A stretch of 64,000 bases of DNA from a virus, in IMG/VR virus record IMGVR_UViG_3300025030_000089, positions 1 to 64,000 of that record. One strand, 5' to 3'. Below are positions 25,911 to 35,098 of this stretch, in pieces; within the stretch, counting starts at the first letter, position 1, and each line of letters opens with the position of its first letter. The notes beneath the pieces are model-generated. The model was not told where the DNA came from. It made no database searches and worked only from the letters and a program-made list of their open reading frames with translations. The position numbers and the translations under genes were made by a program.

Positions 25911-28657
25911 TCTATTTCCGATCTGGCGGCAATGAGTTTTCCGTTTTCATCGCGAATCGCTTTCGTAGTCCTCGGAGCGCGAGAAGCTGAAATGGTTTCC
26001 TTCAAAGCTTCCATGATTAGTGACATTTGTTCAGAAGCTTGCGCGCTCTTCGCTTTTTCAAGCACGTTCTCTAGTTCCTTAAGATATTTCTTATCGTCAG
26101 GCTCTTGGTCAATCGGCATCGCTTCAGTAAGCGCCAACTTCATCTGCTCGATGATCACCGCCGTGCGATTGTCATCGCGATTCTTGAGAAGTTCGGTCGT
26201 TTGTTTCTGCTGATTATCCATCTCATTCTTCAGCATCTCAACCTGTTGCGCCAAATTCGCTTCAGCATTCTTTTGCTGAAGCTGCAACTGGTCAACCATC
26301 TCGTTGTGTTCTTGCTTTCGCTGATCAAGCATTTGTTCAAACGCCGTACGATTCTGGCGATTCTCTTCCTGCATCATCTTGATCTGGAGATCGTTACTCT
26401 GCTTCTCGTACTGAAGTTCAAGTGCTTTCTGTTGCGCGTCAGCCTGAACTTTGACCATTTCCATTTCAGGATTCTGGCCCATCATGGTTGTGCGAACGAA
26501 TTGATCAACTTCTTCAATAACGGTCAATGCTTCGCTGGCAAACGCCATGTCGACTTGCATAATCTGTTCAGAAGTCTGAACCATCAGTTGCTCAGGGCGC
26601 GGTGAGCTTTGTGGCCCTTGTAACTGCATACCCGGTATTGCTCCAGCTTGCTGTTGCCCCTGCTGCGCGGCCATCTGTAGGCGTGAAGCAAAGAAATGTG
26701 CAATATGCTCTTTCAAATGCTCCAAAACTTTGGCGGTAATAGGAACCATAATCGGATTCCATCCACACATCGGATTTTTCAAGAATGCAAGGTGAATCAA
26801 GATATGACTCGCGTGATCCATTTCTGGAACAGTGATCACCTGTTTACCGTTGACAAACGATACGATTTCCGCAGCAGGGTCTTGAGGTTCTGATTTCGGA
26901 GGCGGAGGAAGGATGCGATCAAGATTGTCAACCTTCATTAAAGACAACACTGACCGATGCAGTTCATACATATCGTATTGAACGCGAGGATCTTGTTGTG
27001 CCTTCTCTGCTAGCTGAAGAACACCTTGTGCCTGAGCGAATCGTTGTGCTTCGCTGAACACGCGAGGATCGCTGGCAGGATGAACGCCGCGCATCGTAAC
27101 GATTTTCGGATCAAGACCGTATTCCTGCAATTTCTGCGGGAAGTAGGTTTTGAGAATACGCAGTACGATTTCGAATTTCTTGGCTTGACTGAAGTGCAAA
27201 CGGGCATGGATGCTGGAGAAGATCACAGCACCTTGTTCAATCAACGCCTGAACAGTTCCTACAGGCGTGTTAGAAGTCGCATCTGCAATCTTTTCACTGG
27301 CAGTGCTGACAACACCTTTGGAAGCATCGGTCAACCATCCCAACAACTGCATGAGGACCGGAGAAGGTGCGTTGAACGGCATCGGCATGATATACTTGCG
27401 AATGTCGTCAATACCGACAGGACCTTCAATATCTGCAATCTGCGTAACGGCAACCGACTGACTCGTTCCGTTGATGCGCGAACCTTTAAGCTTCAACAAC
27501 GTCGGTGCATTATTGATGTGCGCGCTGTCAAGAAGTGCGCGAAGAGCACCTGTCGCTGCACCAGCAAGACCACCGATCAAATGGGGAAGACCGATACCTT
27601 GAGCGCCGCGCCAAGGGATGAACGTATCTTCAACAATCCAATTCAACGCTTTGCGAATTTGATCCTGTTCTTCCCAGTTACGACGAATTGAAACAATCTT
27701 GTTTTCGTGTTCATCGATTGCAATGATATAGGGTGATTTACGACCACCACTAAAATCATCGTCTTTAATCGCCATACGGGTGTAAACTTCGTAAATGACG
27801 CGATCGCCATCTTCGTTCATTCCTGAACTGTCTTTACCCTCAATCCGATCATTTGCCAGCGCAGCATCGCTGCGCTCTGGATCACTCATTGCAGCAATAA
27901 TGCGAAGGTCGCGATATGTCGCGTTCTCTACACGTTCTTCGTAAGTATCTTGTGAAACATACTGACGATGCGTTTGCCGACTTGCTGAATAGAAGTTCGG
28001 TGCGTTGAATGGAATGAAGATATCGTCAATTGGAACGAATTCTACGTCAATCTTTTCATCGGCTTCGTTTACTGAGAACTTGACGTACTGGCTACCGCCG
28101 AGCGGTAGTTGAGTCAGAACCTGTTCTTGTACAGCGCGATATTCGGGAATTTCATGAACAAACTGATTGTTCAGGCAGAGTGCCAACTGTTTGACTTGCG
28201 TCTCAAGTTCGGGTGAAACAAGGTTCTCTGTCTCAACCTTTACCGGACCAGTCGCAGGGAACAATTCCTTGATTGCGCGGGCAGCGAAGTCAATACAACT
28301 TTCTGCCATGACCGGATGCACGACACGACTTGCTCCGTGGAACTGAGCACCACCCGGAGCGTCGTTACCAAGACCTGTACGACGGATACCTTCTTCGTAG
28401 AGTTCGTCACGACGCTTACGAGCAACTTTGTCGTTATCAATTTTCTCAAGCAGATCTTGAGCAAGATTGTCAAGGAACTTCTCAGGAAGTTGTTCCGCCA
28501 GATTATCGTCAAACTCCGGAGGAATAAGTTCGTCGAGCATAGGAACAATAGCAGAGCCATCGTCTTGCTCAATGATTTCCTCAAACGGATTATCTGTGAG
28601 TTCAGATTCATCAACCTGATAACTTTCTTGCATATCTAATTGAGGTTGCTGAATCAT
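25907..28657 (-). CDS. Portal protein (916 aa)
   Basis: It follows terminase and one other virion gene and is the largest protein of the window. The N-terminal 80 residues are acidic, then GDAPGGAQFHGASRVVHPVMAESCIDFAARAIKELFPATGPVK marks the portal wing region. Further motifs include IPFNAPNFYSASRQTHRQYV, SGMNEDGDRVIYEVYTRM and a barrel-like C-terminal part with a long Gln/Glu coiled coil (about residues 700-860). Size exceeds P22 or T7 portals and resembles the large portals of phiEco32-like phages. It has its own promoter at 28684-28712. Confidence 0.8.
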   Translation of the reverse strand: MIQQPQLDMQESYQVDESELTDNPFEEIIEQDDGSAIVPMLDELIPPEFDDNLAEQLPEKFLDNLAQDLLEKIDNDKVARKRRDELYEEGIRRTGLGNDAPGGAQFHGASRVVHPVMAESCIDFAARAIKELFPATGPVKVETENLVSPELETQVKQLALCLNNQFVHEIPEYRAVQEQVLTQLPLGGSQYVKFSVNEADEKIDVEFVPIDDIFIPFNAPNFYSASRQTHRQYVSQDTYEERVENATYRDLRIIAAMSDPERSDAALANDRIEGKDSSGMNEDGDRVIYEVYTRMAIKDDDFSGGRKSPYIIAIDEHENKIVSIRRNWEEQDQIRKALNWIVEDTFIPWRGAQGIGLPHLIGGLAGAATGALRALLDSAHINNAPTLLKLKGSRINGTSQSVAVTQIADIEGPVGIDDIRKYIMPMPFNAPSPVLMQLLGWLTDASKGVVSTASEKIADATSNTPVGTVQALIEQGAVIFSSIHARLHFSQAKKFEIVLRILKTYFPQKLQEYGLDPKIVTMRGVHPASDPRVFSEAQRFAQAQGVLQLAEKAQQDPRVQYDMYELHRSVLSLMKVDNLDRILPPPPKSEPQDPAAEIVSFVNGKQVITVPEMDHASHILIHLAFLKNPMCGWNPIMVPITAKVLEHLKEHIAHFFASRLQMAAQQGQQQAGAIPGMQLQGPQSSPRPEQLMVQTSEQIMQVDMAFASEALTVIEEVDQFVRTTMMGQNPEMEMVKVQADAQQKALELQYEKQSNDLQIKMMQEENRQNRTAFEQMLDQRKQEHNEMVDQLQLQQKNAEANLAQQVEMLKNEMDNQQKQTTELLKNRDDNRTAVIIEQMKLALTEAMPIDQEPDDKKYLKELENVLEKAKSAQASEQMSLIMEALKETISASRAPRTTKAIRDENGKLIAARSEIE

Positions 28658-28683
28658 GAGATGTCCCGATTGATTATTGGCTC

Positions 28684-28712
28684 AGTTTAGCACCGTTTTT
28701 GAGGTTGTGCAA
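28684..28712 (-). promoter_or_regulatory. Sigma70-like promoter before the portal gene
   Basis: Minus-strand TTGCAC and TAAACT separated by 17 nt, 27 nt before the portal ATG, in one of the few gaps in the virion operon. The call is from consensus match only. Confidence 0.5.
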
Positions 28713-28720
28713 ATTGAGTG

Positions 28721-30700
28721 CTAAATACCGTCGATTCCGATTTGACGATTATTGTTCCAATAATTAATACCTCTACCAAGGTCACCGTCATCAATAGGAT
28801 TGAGGTTCCTTTCGATCATGAAATCAACGAAACCCGGTTCTTTGATTAGATCTTCACGCGTCGTATACGACGAACCGTTCCTAAACATGTCAACATTATC
28901 CAAATCACTCACATCCGAGAAGTTACCAGACTTCACGAAATCTTGAAGATAAGGAATATGTTCGGCTTTCGGTTTTTGATTATGTTTACCTTTGATTTGA
29001 CCGATACCTAGTCTAGTTTCACCCGGATTTGGATAACGACCAACTATGTCTGGAAATTCTTTCTTAACAAAGTCGTAAAACTCAGGTTCATCTGAAAGTC
29101 TATAGAATTCATCAACAAGTTCTGGTCGCCTGTTTATAGCACTTTCTAGTTCAGAAAACATATTGTGGAACGTAGAAGTAGAACTCGCTTCGCGTTGACT
29201 TCTTGGAAAAATTTCTTTTGAAGTCTCCACTTGAGCAACCTGTTTTCCTTCAGGATCAAGTAGAAGATTGATACGGGAATCACCTGATCCGTATTGTTCA
29301 AGCATGTCGTCACCTTGCGTACACCATCCACCTTTTTCTCCGCAAGCTTTACCGATCTTGAAAGCTTCTTCAGAATCTGCAACGTCAGGGAGGCGCACCA
29401 TGCGATAACCGTCGGGGTATTCTTTTACAACGTTCCAATCGGGGAAGTCGCGAATTGCTTCGTTGCCTTTCTTCTCAGCTTCGATTGCCATGCGGCGGCG
29501 ATGTTGGTTGATTTTGGCAACCATATCAACCATTGATTCCATAGAATTCCTACGCGGATTTGCGAGGTCTTCAGGAGTGAGACGAAGGTTGTTCGGAAGG
29601 TCGCTTGTCGGGTTGAGCGCGTTGCCGATTTCGTCGACAAGGTGATCGAGATTTAAATCTTCTTGTGCTCCTCCTAATAGGTAGTGAATCGGGTCCGTTT
29701 CTTTATATGTACTTAGATCATAGTTGTCTCCGAACTCTTCGTAGAGTTCTTTTTTCGTACGAGGGACCGTATTCCAGTCCGCTGTGCGTTCCCAATTCTT
29801 ACCGAAAGAGGTGGTTGCGAAATCTTCTTTCGGTAAATTAGATTCGTTTCTTCTTATTAAATTCGCGTCAGAAACATAAACAGGGATGTCGGGGATATAA
29901 TGCAAAATCCCCGACATTTCATCTTCGTAACGTTCCTGCGCGCGGCGGATGTCGTTTGTGCGGGCGGTAAGACGATCGTCGTTCGGATATTTCTTGAACG
30001 CTTTATCTTTCGCTGCGTAAAGGCGATCTTCTGCCGCTTTTGCAAGGCGATCTGCACGCAAGCGAATCGGATCTTCCGGAGTTGCCATTGAGTTCTTGAT
30101 ATAATTTACGAGCGGGCCGTCGATCCAGTTATTTAGTGAAGCCGACGGTTGGATTTCGGCCATTACCTTTCTAACGTAATTTGAACCATCGTTTTCCGTA
30201 ACCGCATTTAGAATTTCATCCGGCCATTCCCTTCTCAGTTCTTCTAATACATCTTCTGAATATCTGCCATTGTGACCAGACCTCTTCTTCAACCCCTTTA
30301 AAGCGTTTTCAACCGACCCTGTCAACCAATTCCCACCTTTGTTCTTGATAACGCCGAGTGCGCCTTCTGCGGGCAATGGGACTGGCATGTCAAGCAGGCG
30401 TTTGTCAGGGGTCGGAAGACGCCCGGTTTTGCCGCCTGAGGTCAACGGGTTGAGACCGTAGGACATGTCGTCAAGGAGTTCGGGTGATTCACCGAAGATT
30501 AGCGAGCCGAGTTCGTGCCCTGCACCGTAACGATTCCACGGAACATCTTCATTACTGATCTTCTTCGTTTCGTATTTGTTCAGAAACGCTTTAAGCTTCT
30601 TTGCAAGATCGGCTGGACCGGAAACTAGCGGGTTCCGTGGCGGTGCTTTGACAGTGTTTGTCTTCTGAAAGTCGTCAATCAGGTCTTGAAGAGTTCGCAT
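28721..30700 (-). CDS. Large virion-module protein with PcfJ-like segment (659 aa)
   Basis: N-terminal 400 residues are charged and helical with no recognised domain. Residues about 420-580 show YPDGYRMVRLPD, CGEKGGWCTQGDDMLEQYGSGDSRINLLLDPEGKQVAQVE and GQIKGKHNQKP. This order resembles the core of PcfJ-like proteins (MxHCVG-type, SLRD, TIEV, QIKGKxNxxP), where Trp-Cys-Thr replaces HCVG. It lies between portal and terminase, so the product may be packaged. Function unknown; polyvalent-type effector is a speculation. Confidence 0.5.
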   Translation of the reverse strand: MRTLQDLIDDFQKTNTVKAPPRNPLVSGPADLAKKLKAFLNKYETKKISNEDVPWNRYGAGHELGSLIFGESPELLDDMSYGLNPLTSGGKTGRLPTPDKRLLDMPVPLPAEGALGVIKNKGGNWLTGSVENALKGLKKRSGHNGRYSEDVLEELRREWPDEILNAVTENDGSNYVRKVMAEIQPSASLNNWIDGPLVNYIKNSMATPEDPIRLRADRLAKAAEDRLYAAKDKAFKKYPNDDRLTARTNDIRRAQERYEDEMSGILHYIPDIPVYVSDANLIRRNESNLPKEDFATTSFGKNWERTADWNTVPRTKKELYEEFGDNYDLSTYKETDPIHYLLGGAQEDLNLDHLVDEIGNALNPTSDLPNNLRLTPEDLANPRRNSMESMVDMVAKINQHRRRMAIEAEKKGNEAIRDFPDWNVVKEYPDGYRMVRLPDVADSEEAFKIGKACGEKGGWCTQGDDMLEQYGSGDSRINLLLDPEGKQVAQVETSKEIFPRSQREASSTSTFHNMFSELESAINRRPELVDEFYRLSDEPEFYDFVKKEFPDIVGRYPNPGETRLGIGQIKGKHNQKPKAEHIPYLQDFVKSGNFSDVSDLDNVDMFRNGSSYTTREDLIKEPGFVDFMIERNLNPIDDGDLGRGINYWNNNRQIGIDGI

Positions 30701-30701
30701 G

Positions 30702-30947
30702 TCAATACCACCGTTTAACCGTAGGGTCAGGATTCAGAATGTTCGAATAACCGCGATCATAGATCTGTTGAAGATGTTTAGACATCTCAGGATCATTGCG
30801 ATATACCTGCATCAGATTCAGCAGAGCGTTGTCTTCCTTCTTAGGACCACTGAGCTGCATTTCTTTGAGAATGCGATCGATGTATCCAGCTAGATCTTGG
30901 ATACCGCTTCCTCGAGGAACTGAATCTGAATAAACGTCACCCATCAT
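30702..30947 (-). CDS. Small helical protein (81 aa), unknown
   Basis: Reads MMGDVYSDSVPRGSGIQDLAGYIDRILKEMQ and ends DPTVKRWY. It is helical and polar. Two adjacent ATGs (30947, 30944) follow GGCGGTGAG; a TTG upstream is less likely. It is the first gene after the promoter at 30974-31001 and is co-transcribed with the 659-residue protein. Confidence 0.5.
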   Translation of the reverse strand: MMGDVYSDSVPRGSGIQDLAGYIDRILKEMQLSGPKKEDNALLNLMQVYRNDPEMSKHLQQIYDRGYSNILNPDPTVKRWY

Positions 30948-30973
30948 CTCACCGCCAAACAAAGTTTGAGCAC

Positions 30974-31001
30974 AGTATAGCTCAATGGCTCAGGGTGTAA
31001 A
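30974..31001 (-). promoter_or_regulatory. Sigma70-like promoter between terminase and head genes
   Basis: Minus-strand TTTACA and TATACT with a 16-nt spacer, starting 8 nt after the terminase stop codon. It would let head genes be transcribed separately from terminase. Confidence 0.6.
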
Positions 31002-31008
31002 GCTGAGT

Positions 31009-33882
31009 TTAACCGTCGTACGGATTCTTATACTGTCCGTCGATTCCGTCATCATCTTCTTCATATTGATTCTTCTCTGGTTCTGGGTCAATTGAGATCC
31101 ACTCCTGATCACGAAATACCGCAAGACTCTGGCTGAGACAATCTACCATCTCGTCATGTGCGCTATTGGGGAACGAGCAGACCTCGCGCAGAAAGTCTTC
31201 TGACCATGTCACGAACTCCCCTGGGACTTGTTTCGACTCTGGAATGTAAACGCGCCCGTTGTAGACCAAATGAGAAACAGCGTGGAGTCGCATCGTCTTG
31301 TCTGGACGTCCAGGGTTGTATTTTCGTATCGGCAATCCTGCGCGTTGCAAATCTTGAATCAAAGGAATACCAGAACCTTTGTCTTCGATCAATAGAAGAT
31401 CAACAGGTGCCTCTTGATCTCCGTAAGTGCATTTGAATTCTTCTACGGCTTTCTTACGGAGTTCTGGATATTTCAGATGCTCGGTCCAACAATCTAGAAT
31501 CATGACACAATGAGGTTCATCAGGTGAGGGGCGGAAGACACCAAAGGTCACGCATCCAGTTGGGTCATTCTCGGTCTTCTCTGTGAACGCCGTGTCGTAG
31601 CTCTGAATGACAAATTCGAAAAGAGGCATCGCCTTCTTCGCGGGCCATTGTTTGAACCAAGAGCGTTTGAGAATACCTGATTCTTCGATGTCAATCAGCT
31701 CTGCATATATCTCTTGACGACCGAGATTCGTACCTTCATATTGCGTGATCTGCCGCATGAACGGCGCTGCAAGATTTGTCTTGTTCTCGTAAGTGCTTCC
31801 GGTCGTCATTACGATCTTGTTGATCGGATGCCTTGCGAGTTTGACCAACTGCTGGATCAATGGAGTGGGTTTCGGAGTTGTCGTTACGACGCATCGTGGA
31901 TTGTTACCCAAGCGCAAAGTGAATTGTAGCATATCCCAGGTCATCTGTTGCGTGTTGATATCGTAACCAGCGATCTCGTCAACCCATGCGAAGTCAAACT
32001 GAGGACCACGTAGACGTTCAGGTTCTTCTGCTGAGAATAGGCTCGCTTGTGCCCCATTGGGCCAAGTCACCTTACGTTTCGTAGACTCGTACAACGGACG
32101 CGCCCACGGAGGGCAAACGCTGACCAGACCGGATTGACCTTCTACCGCAACGTCGCGGGCGTCACTGGCAGTTGGTGAAATGACTGCAATTCGACGCGCT
32201 TGACCTGTTTCAACCATCTCTCGTGCAAGTTCAGCTCCGACTCGCGTGTTATGAGTTGGGACCATTTGTTTACCGATTAGGTAAAGACTAGATGGAGAAT
32301 CTACAGTTAAGCATCTGACATAACGACCTTCTACCTTTTCAATAGATTTAACAATACGATGCTTATGACGTAGACCCTGTTTCCCATATTCAGGTGGGGT
32401 TATACGGTCCCTTTTTCTTGGTAGAGTGAAAGGATTGATATTCGGTCGATAAGAAACACTCCAACAATACTTCTTTTTGACACCGTACAACATTCCGTAA
32501 CCATCATTTTGTCTTGGTTTTTCACCAAGGGAAATCGCCAATTCGTAAACACCATCTGCAAGGTTTTGGATTGTTGAGCTGAATCCAACATAGTTTTTAC
32601 TATTTTCGTTACCCGCACCTCCATCGGAATCCATTAAACCTTGAAGAAGTAGCAGACGTTGTTCTTTAGATGCTCGCAAATAGATAGGAGGTATATGTTT
32701 GTTGCCCAATAGATTTTGAGATAACAATTCTTCGTGTAGTTTTTTAGATGATATAAAGCCGCACGTTGTTCTTGGATCAGCTCTGAACAACGGATATTTA
32801 AACTTTTCAAATTGACTTTTAATATGTTCGAAATCCATTTCACCCAAGTGTGAACCAGTGTGAACTCCTCCATCACGTGTGTCACCGTTTCCTAACCAAT
32901 AACCTAGCACCCAAGGATGTATAGGAAGTTCTACGTTTGGTAATTGTAAAGGACGAGTCAAAGGTATTCTTGGAACTAAATGTAAACGATTTTTCAATTC
33001 TTCCGTGTTAAAGGTTTTGGCCCCGAAGTGACCTACCACATTGCCATGACAATCGTATTTCTCACCTACGAAGGTTGCCCAGTTGTTTGGAAACGAACCA
33101 CTGTCTATGTTTTCATCATAACGACCGTACTGCTTGTTATCCAGATGTTCCCAAAAAGTCCACAGGTGTTCTTTATCAACGACAATTGATGTTTTATCTG
33201 AAAAAGTTAGTTCATACACGTCGTCTGTAAAGTATTTATCGTGCGCCTTTACGACTGTCGTTTTCTCACCAAGTTCATTAAAAACAATGTCTCCGTCGGT
33301 TATTTCACCGAGTTTTTTCCAACCATTGGGAGTCGGAACAGGTGTATTTATATCTGACGCTTTTCCAAATCCACGCCCTGCAAGAAGTACCCATGTTGCC
33401 CAAGATTTGCGAAATTCACAAACTTCTTCGTTAGGATTAGGAACTTCCTTGATCCAGACATTTGGCGTTAGATGTTGGATCGGCTTCCATCCGTCTTCGT
33501 CTGGCGGTTCGTAAGTAATTATGACATTTGTTTTTGGTTCATCTTCAACCCATTCACGTCGGTCAAGTGTCGATTGCTCAACTTTCGAATGGTGATGACA
33601 CCCTGGAAAATTTTCGATTTTTAATTTTTTGTCTGTCTGACTTTGAGCGCGGAGATAGGCGCACATACAATAAGACGTCGCTTTTGACTTCTTATGGTCG
33701 GGAGCCAACTGTTTCGGACGACCAAGGAACTCCCAATCAAACTGGAGTTTGGCAGCGTCTTCGTCTGACATCGCGCGTACCATCTCCGCCCGCTTCTTCG
33801 CTGGGAGTCTGTCGAATTTCTCCTTGGCGCTTAGATATTCGATTGATGGTTTTTCAGTCGATTTGAGAACGTCGCTCGTCAT
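31009..33882 (-). CDS. Terminase large subunit, intein-containing (957 aa precursor)
   Basis: The packaging ATPase/nuclease. The P-loop ends LLAGRGFGK at residue 174; after a 371-residue intein the next residue is Thr (TRVGAELAR), so excision rebuilds GRGFGKT. Walker B is FDFAWVDEIAG. The nuclease part has YDTAFTEKTENDPTG, LLIEDKGSGIPLI and SAHDEMVDCLSQSLAVF. The spliced host protein is about 586 residues, normal for TerL. ATG 33882 overlaps the small subunit stop (ATGA). No packaging can occur without splicing, because the intein splits the catalytic loop. Confidence 0.9.
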   Translation of the reverse strand: MTSDVLKSTEKPSIEYLSAKEKFDRLPAKKRAEMVRAMSDEDAAKLQFDWEFLGRPKQLAPDHKKSKATSYCMCAYLRAQSQTDKKLKIENFPGCHHHSKVEQSTLDRREWVEDEPKTNVIITYEPPDEDGWKPIQHLTPNVWIKEVPNPNEEVCEFRKSWATWVLLAGRGFGKASDINTPVPTPNGWKKLGEITDGDIVFNELGEKTTVVKAHDKYFTDDVYELTFSDKTSIVVDKEHLWTFWEHLDNKQYGRYDENIDSGSFPNNWATFVGEKYDCHGNVVGHFGAKTFNTEELKNRLHLVPRIPLTRPLQLPNVELPIHPWVLGYWLGNGDTRDGGVHTGSHLGEMDFEHIKSQFEKFKYPLFRADPRTTCGFISSKKLHEELLSQNLLGNKHIPPIYLRASKEQRLLLLQGLMDSDGGAGNENSKNYVGFSSTIQNLADGVYELAISLGEKPRQNDGYGMLYGVKKKYCWSVSYRPNINPFTLPRKRDRITPPEYGKQGLRHKHRIVKSIEKVEGRYVRCLTVDSPSSLYLIGKQMVPTHNTRVGAELAREMVETGQARRIAVISPTASDARDVAVEGQSGLVSVCPPWARPLYESTKRKVTWPNGAQASLFSAEEPERLRGPQFDFAWVDEIAGYDINTQQMTWDMLQFTLRLGNNPRCVVTTTPKPTPLIQQLVKLARHPINKIVMTTGSTYENKTNLAAPFMRQITQYEGTNLGRQEIYAELIDIEESGILKRSWFKQWPAKKAMPLFEFVIQSYDTAFTEKTENDPTGCVTFGVFRPSPDEPHCVMILDCWTEHLKYPELRKKAVEEFKCTYGDQEAPVDLLLIEDKGSGIPLIQDLQRAGLPIRKYNPGRPDKTMRLHAVSHLVYNGRVYIPESKQVPGEFVTWSEDFLREVCSFPNSAHDEMVDCLSQSLAVFRDQEWISIDPEPEKNQYEEDDDGIDGQYKNPYDG
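32248..33360 (-). mobile_element. Intein with LAGLIDADG endonuclease in terminase (371 aa), class 3-like
   Basis: Starts Ala-Ser-Asp-Ile (ASDINTPVPTPNGWKKLGEI) and ends VPTHN, followed by Thr. The first residue is Ala, not Cys or Ser. A Trp follows the block B His (KEHLWTFW), a Cys stands in block F (YVRCLTVDSP) and Thr precedes the final His-Asn (PTHN): the W-C-T triplet that defines class 3 inteins. Two LAGLIDADG-like motifs are seen (VLGYWLGNGD and LLLQGLMDSDG), so it probably encodes its own homing endonuclease. Confidence 0.8.
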
Positions 33883-34517
33883 TCTTTGCACTCTTCGTAG
33901 TCAATATCTTCGATCTCTGCTTCAATAGCGTTTAAGAAAGAAGCCTTGACCTCTGCAAATTGAACAGGTCCGCCATTGGCTCCGGTCAATTCCGTCACCT
34001 TAGTTTCTTTCCACCCTGCTCTAGTCTTGAGCCAGAATTTGACCATGTCCGTGTCGCCCCCGAGGGCGCTTTGGAGGGCGACTTTGGCTACTGCCTGATT
34101 GATGCGTTGAGCGCTCGTCTCAATTTCGTATTTGTAATACTTTTCAAGAAGTTTGGGTTCAATTCTTAAGGTCGCAGCAATGTCTTGGACACTGAGGCCA
34201 AGGGCAGTCATTTGCTCTACCTGCTTTGCTTGTTCAAATCCTGGGTCAAATCCAGGACTACCCTTGATATTCGCCTGATTGATCAATGCGTCGCTTATGT
34301 TCTTTGACCACTCTGGCAAGAGATACTGAGCTACAAGGGGGTCCCTGCCGAGTCCGACAGGGCCATTCTCACCACCTACGACGTTTGTCAATAGATTGCC
34401 TTCGGCGTCGTAACGCTTGGGTTCAAACGGTTTGACTACGACAGGGACGAAGTCCTCACCGAGGCTGAACGGTTTCTCGTCAGGATCTCGGACTTTCGGT
34501 TTTCTGGGTCGGGCCAT
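33879..34517 (-). CDS. Terminase small subunit (212 aa)
   Basis: Directly upstream of, and overlapping, the large subunit. The N-terminus is basic (MARPRKPKVRD). A helix-turn-helix-like segment at about 105-135 (TALGLSVQDIAATLRIEPKLLEKYY) suits DNA recognition, followed by a helical oligomerisation region and an acidic C-terminus (ENDIEDIDYEECKE-like) that may contact TerL. First gene of the virion transcript. The family varies strongly, so the call is mostly from position and HTH pattern. Confidence 0.7.
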   Translation of the reverse strand: MARPRKPKVRDPDEKPFSLGEDFVPVVVKPFEPKRYDAEGNLLTNVVGGENGPVGLGRDPLVAQYLLPEWSKNISDALINQANIKGSPGFDPGFEQAKQVEQMTALGLSVQDIAATLRIEPKLLEKYYKYEIETSAQRINQAVAKVALQSALGGDTDMVKFWLKTRAGWKETKVTELTGANGGPVQFAEVKASFLNAIEAEIEDIDYEECKE

Positions 34518-34538
34518 TTTATCTATCCTTTTGTATGC

Positions 34539-34556
34539 GAAGATTGATCAATCTTC
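34539..34556. promoter_or_regulatory. 18-bp perfect palindrome in the terminase leader
   Basis: GAAGATTGATCAATCTTC is its own reverse complement and lies between the -10 box at 34565 and the TerS start codon. It could be a repressor operator, a TerS binding site or a hairpin in the leader RNA. Confidence 0.6.
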
Positions 34557-34564
34557 ATTGCTCA

Positions 34565-34573
34565 ATTGTACCA
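34565..34573 (-). promoter_or_regulatory. Extended -10 promoter before terminase
   Basis: Minus strand reads TGTGGTACAATTG: TGG-TACAAT is an extended -10 element. The region upstream is very AT-rich (A/T tracts at 34570-34605), as in UP elements; no good -35 is present. Confidence 0.5.
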
Positions 34574-34646
34574 CAATTTTTGAAATTTTAAAATTTTTGT
34601 CGTTTCATATTGATTGTGATAAACGAGCACCCTGTTCTAATCAGTA

Positions 34647-34713
34647 AGTGTCGACAGTGCGGGAGTGATTCTTAATCAATATTCGTAAGTCAATAGTGTC
34701 GACAGTGCGGGAG
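34647..34713. repeat. 19-bp direct repeat pair around GTCGAC
   Basis: AGTGTCGACAGTGCGGGAG occurs at 34647-34665 and again, identical, at 34695-34713, 48 bp apart. Each copy contains the palindrome GTCGAC. The pair lies upstream of the terminase promoter. A binding site for a phage regulator or packaging (pac) signal is possible. Confidence 0.65.
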
Positions 34714-35060
34714 CGGGTGAGCACTATATGGGACCCTAAACGTTTTATTTTAGGTCTCACGCCCCCTCGTAGTACATACGTATCATACGCCGGCCTTGGC
34801 ACGGCGCTTGCCTATAGCATGGGCCGTGCCACCTGCTGCGCAGTAGTACATACGTACTAGATAACGGTGTTGCATTATGCAACATAGGGCTAGTACGTGC
34901 TGCAATGGGCCTAGCGTGCACGCTATTAGGTAGTATGTAGGGTAGCCTAGGCCAAGGGTTAAACGTGGCTGGCTGGCTGGCTGGCAGGCAGGCAGGCGGG
35001 CATTGTGCAACCGTGTTGTATATGCGTACATAGCCATATACTAATATACTGGGCGTTAAA
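34714..35060. other. Non-coding CTAG-rich, GATC-free block with TGGC repeats
   Basis: No gene is supported here. AGTACATACGTA occurs twice (near 34772 and 34846), and a (TGGC)n/(AGGC)n run spans 34966-35001. A near-perfect inverted repeat GACCCTAAA/TTTAGGTC lies at 34731-34758. CTAG, normally rare, is frequent and GATC is absent, unlike the rest of the genome. Together with the gene at 35099-35620 it looks like imported DNA. Confidence 0.5.
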
Positions 35061-35082
35061 AAGCCGGGCAATTGCCCGGCTT
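35061..35082 (-). terminator. Rho-independent terminator after gene 35099-35620
   Basis: GCCGGGCAATTGCCCGGC is a perfect 18-bp palindrome. On the minus strand it is followed by a T5 run, the normal intrinsic terminator design, 17 nt after the stop codon of the alanine-rich gene. Confidence 0.8.
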
Positions 35083-35098
35083 AAACTAAGTAAACTGT

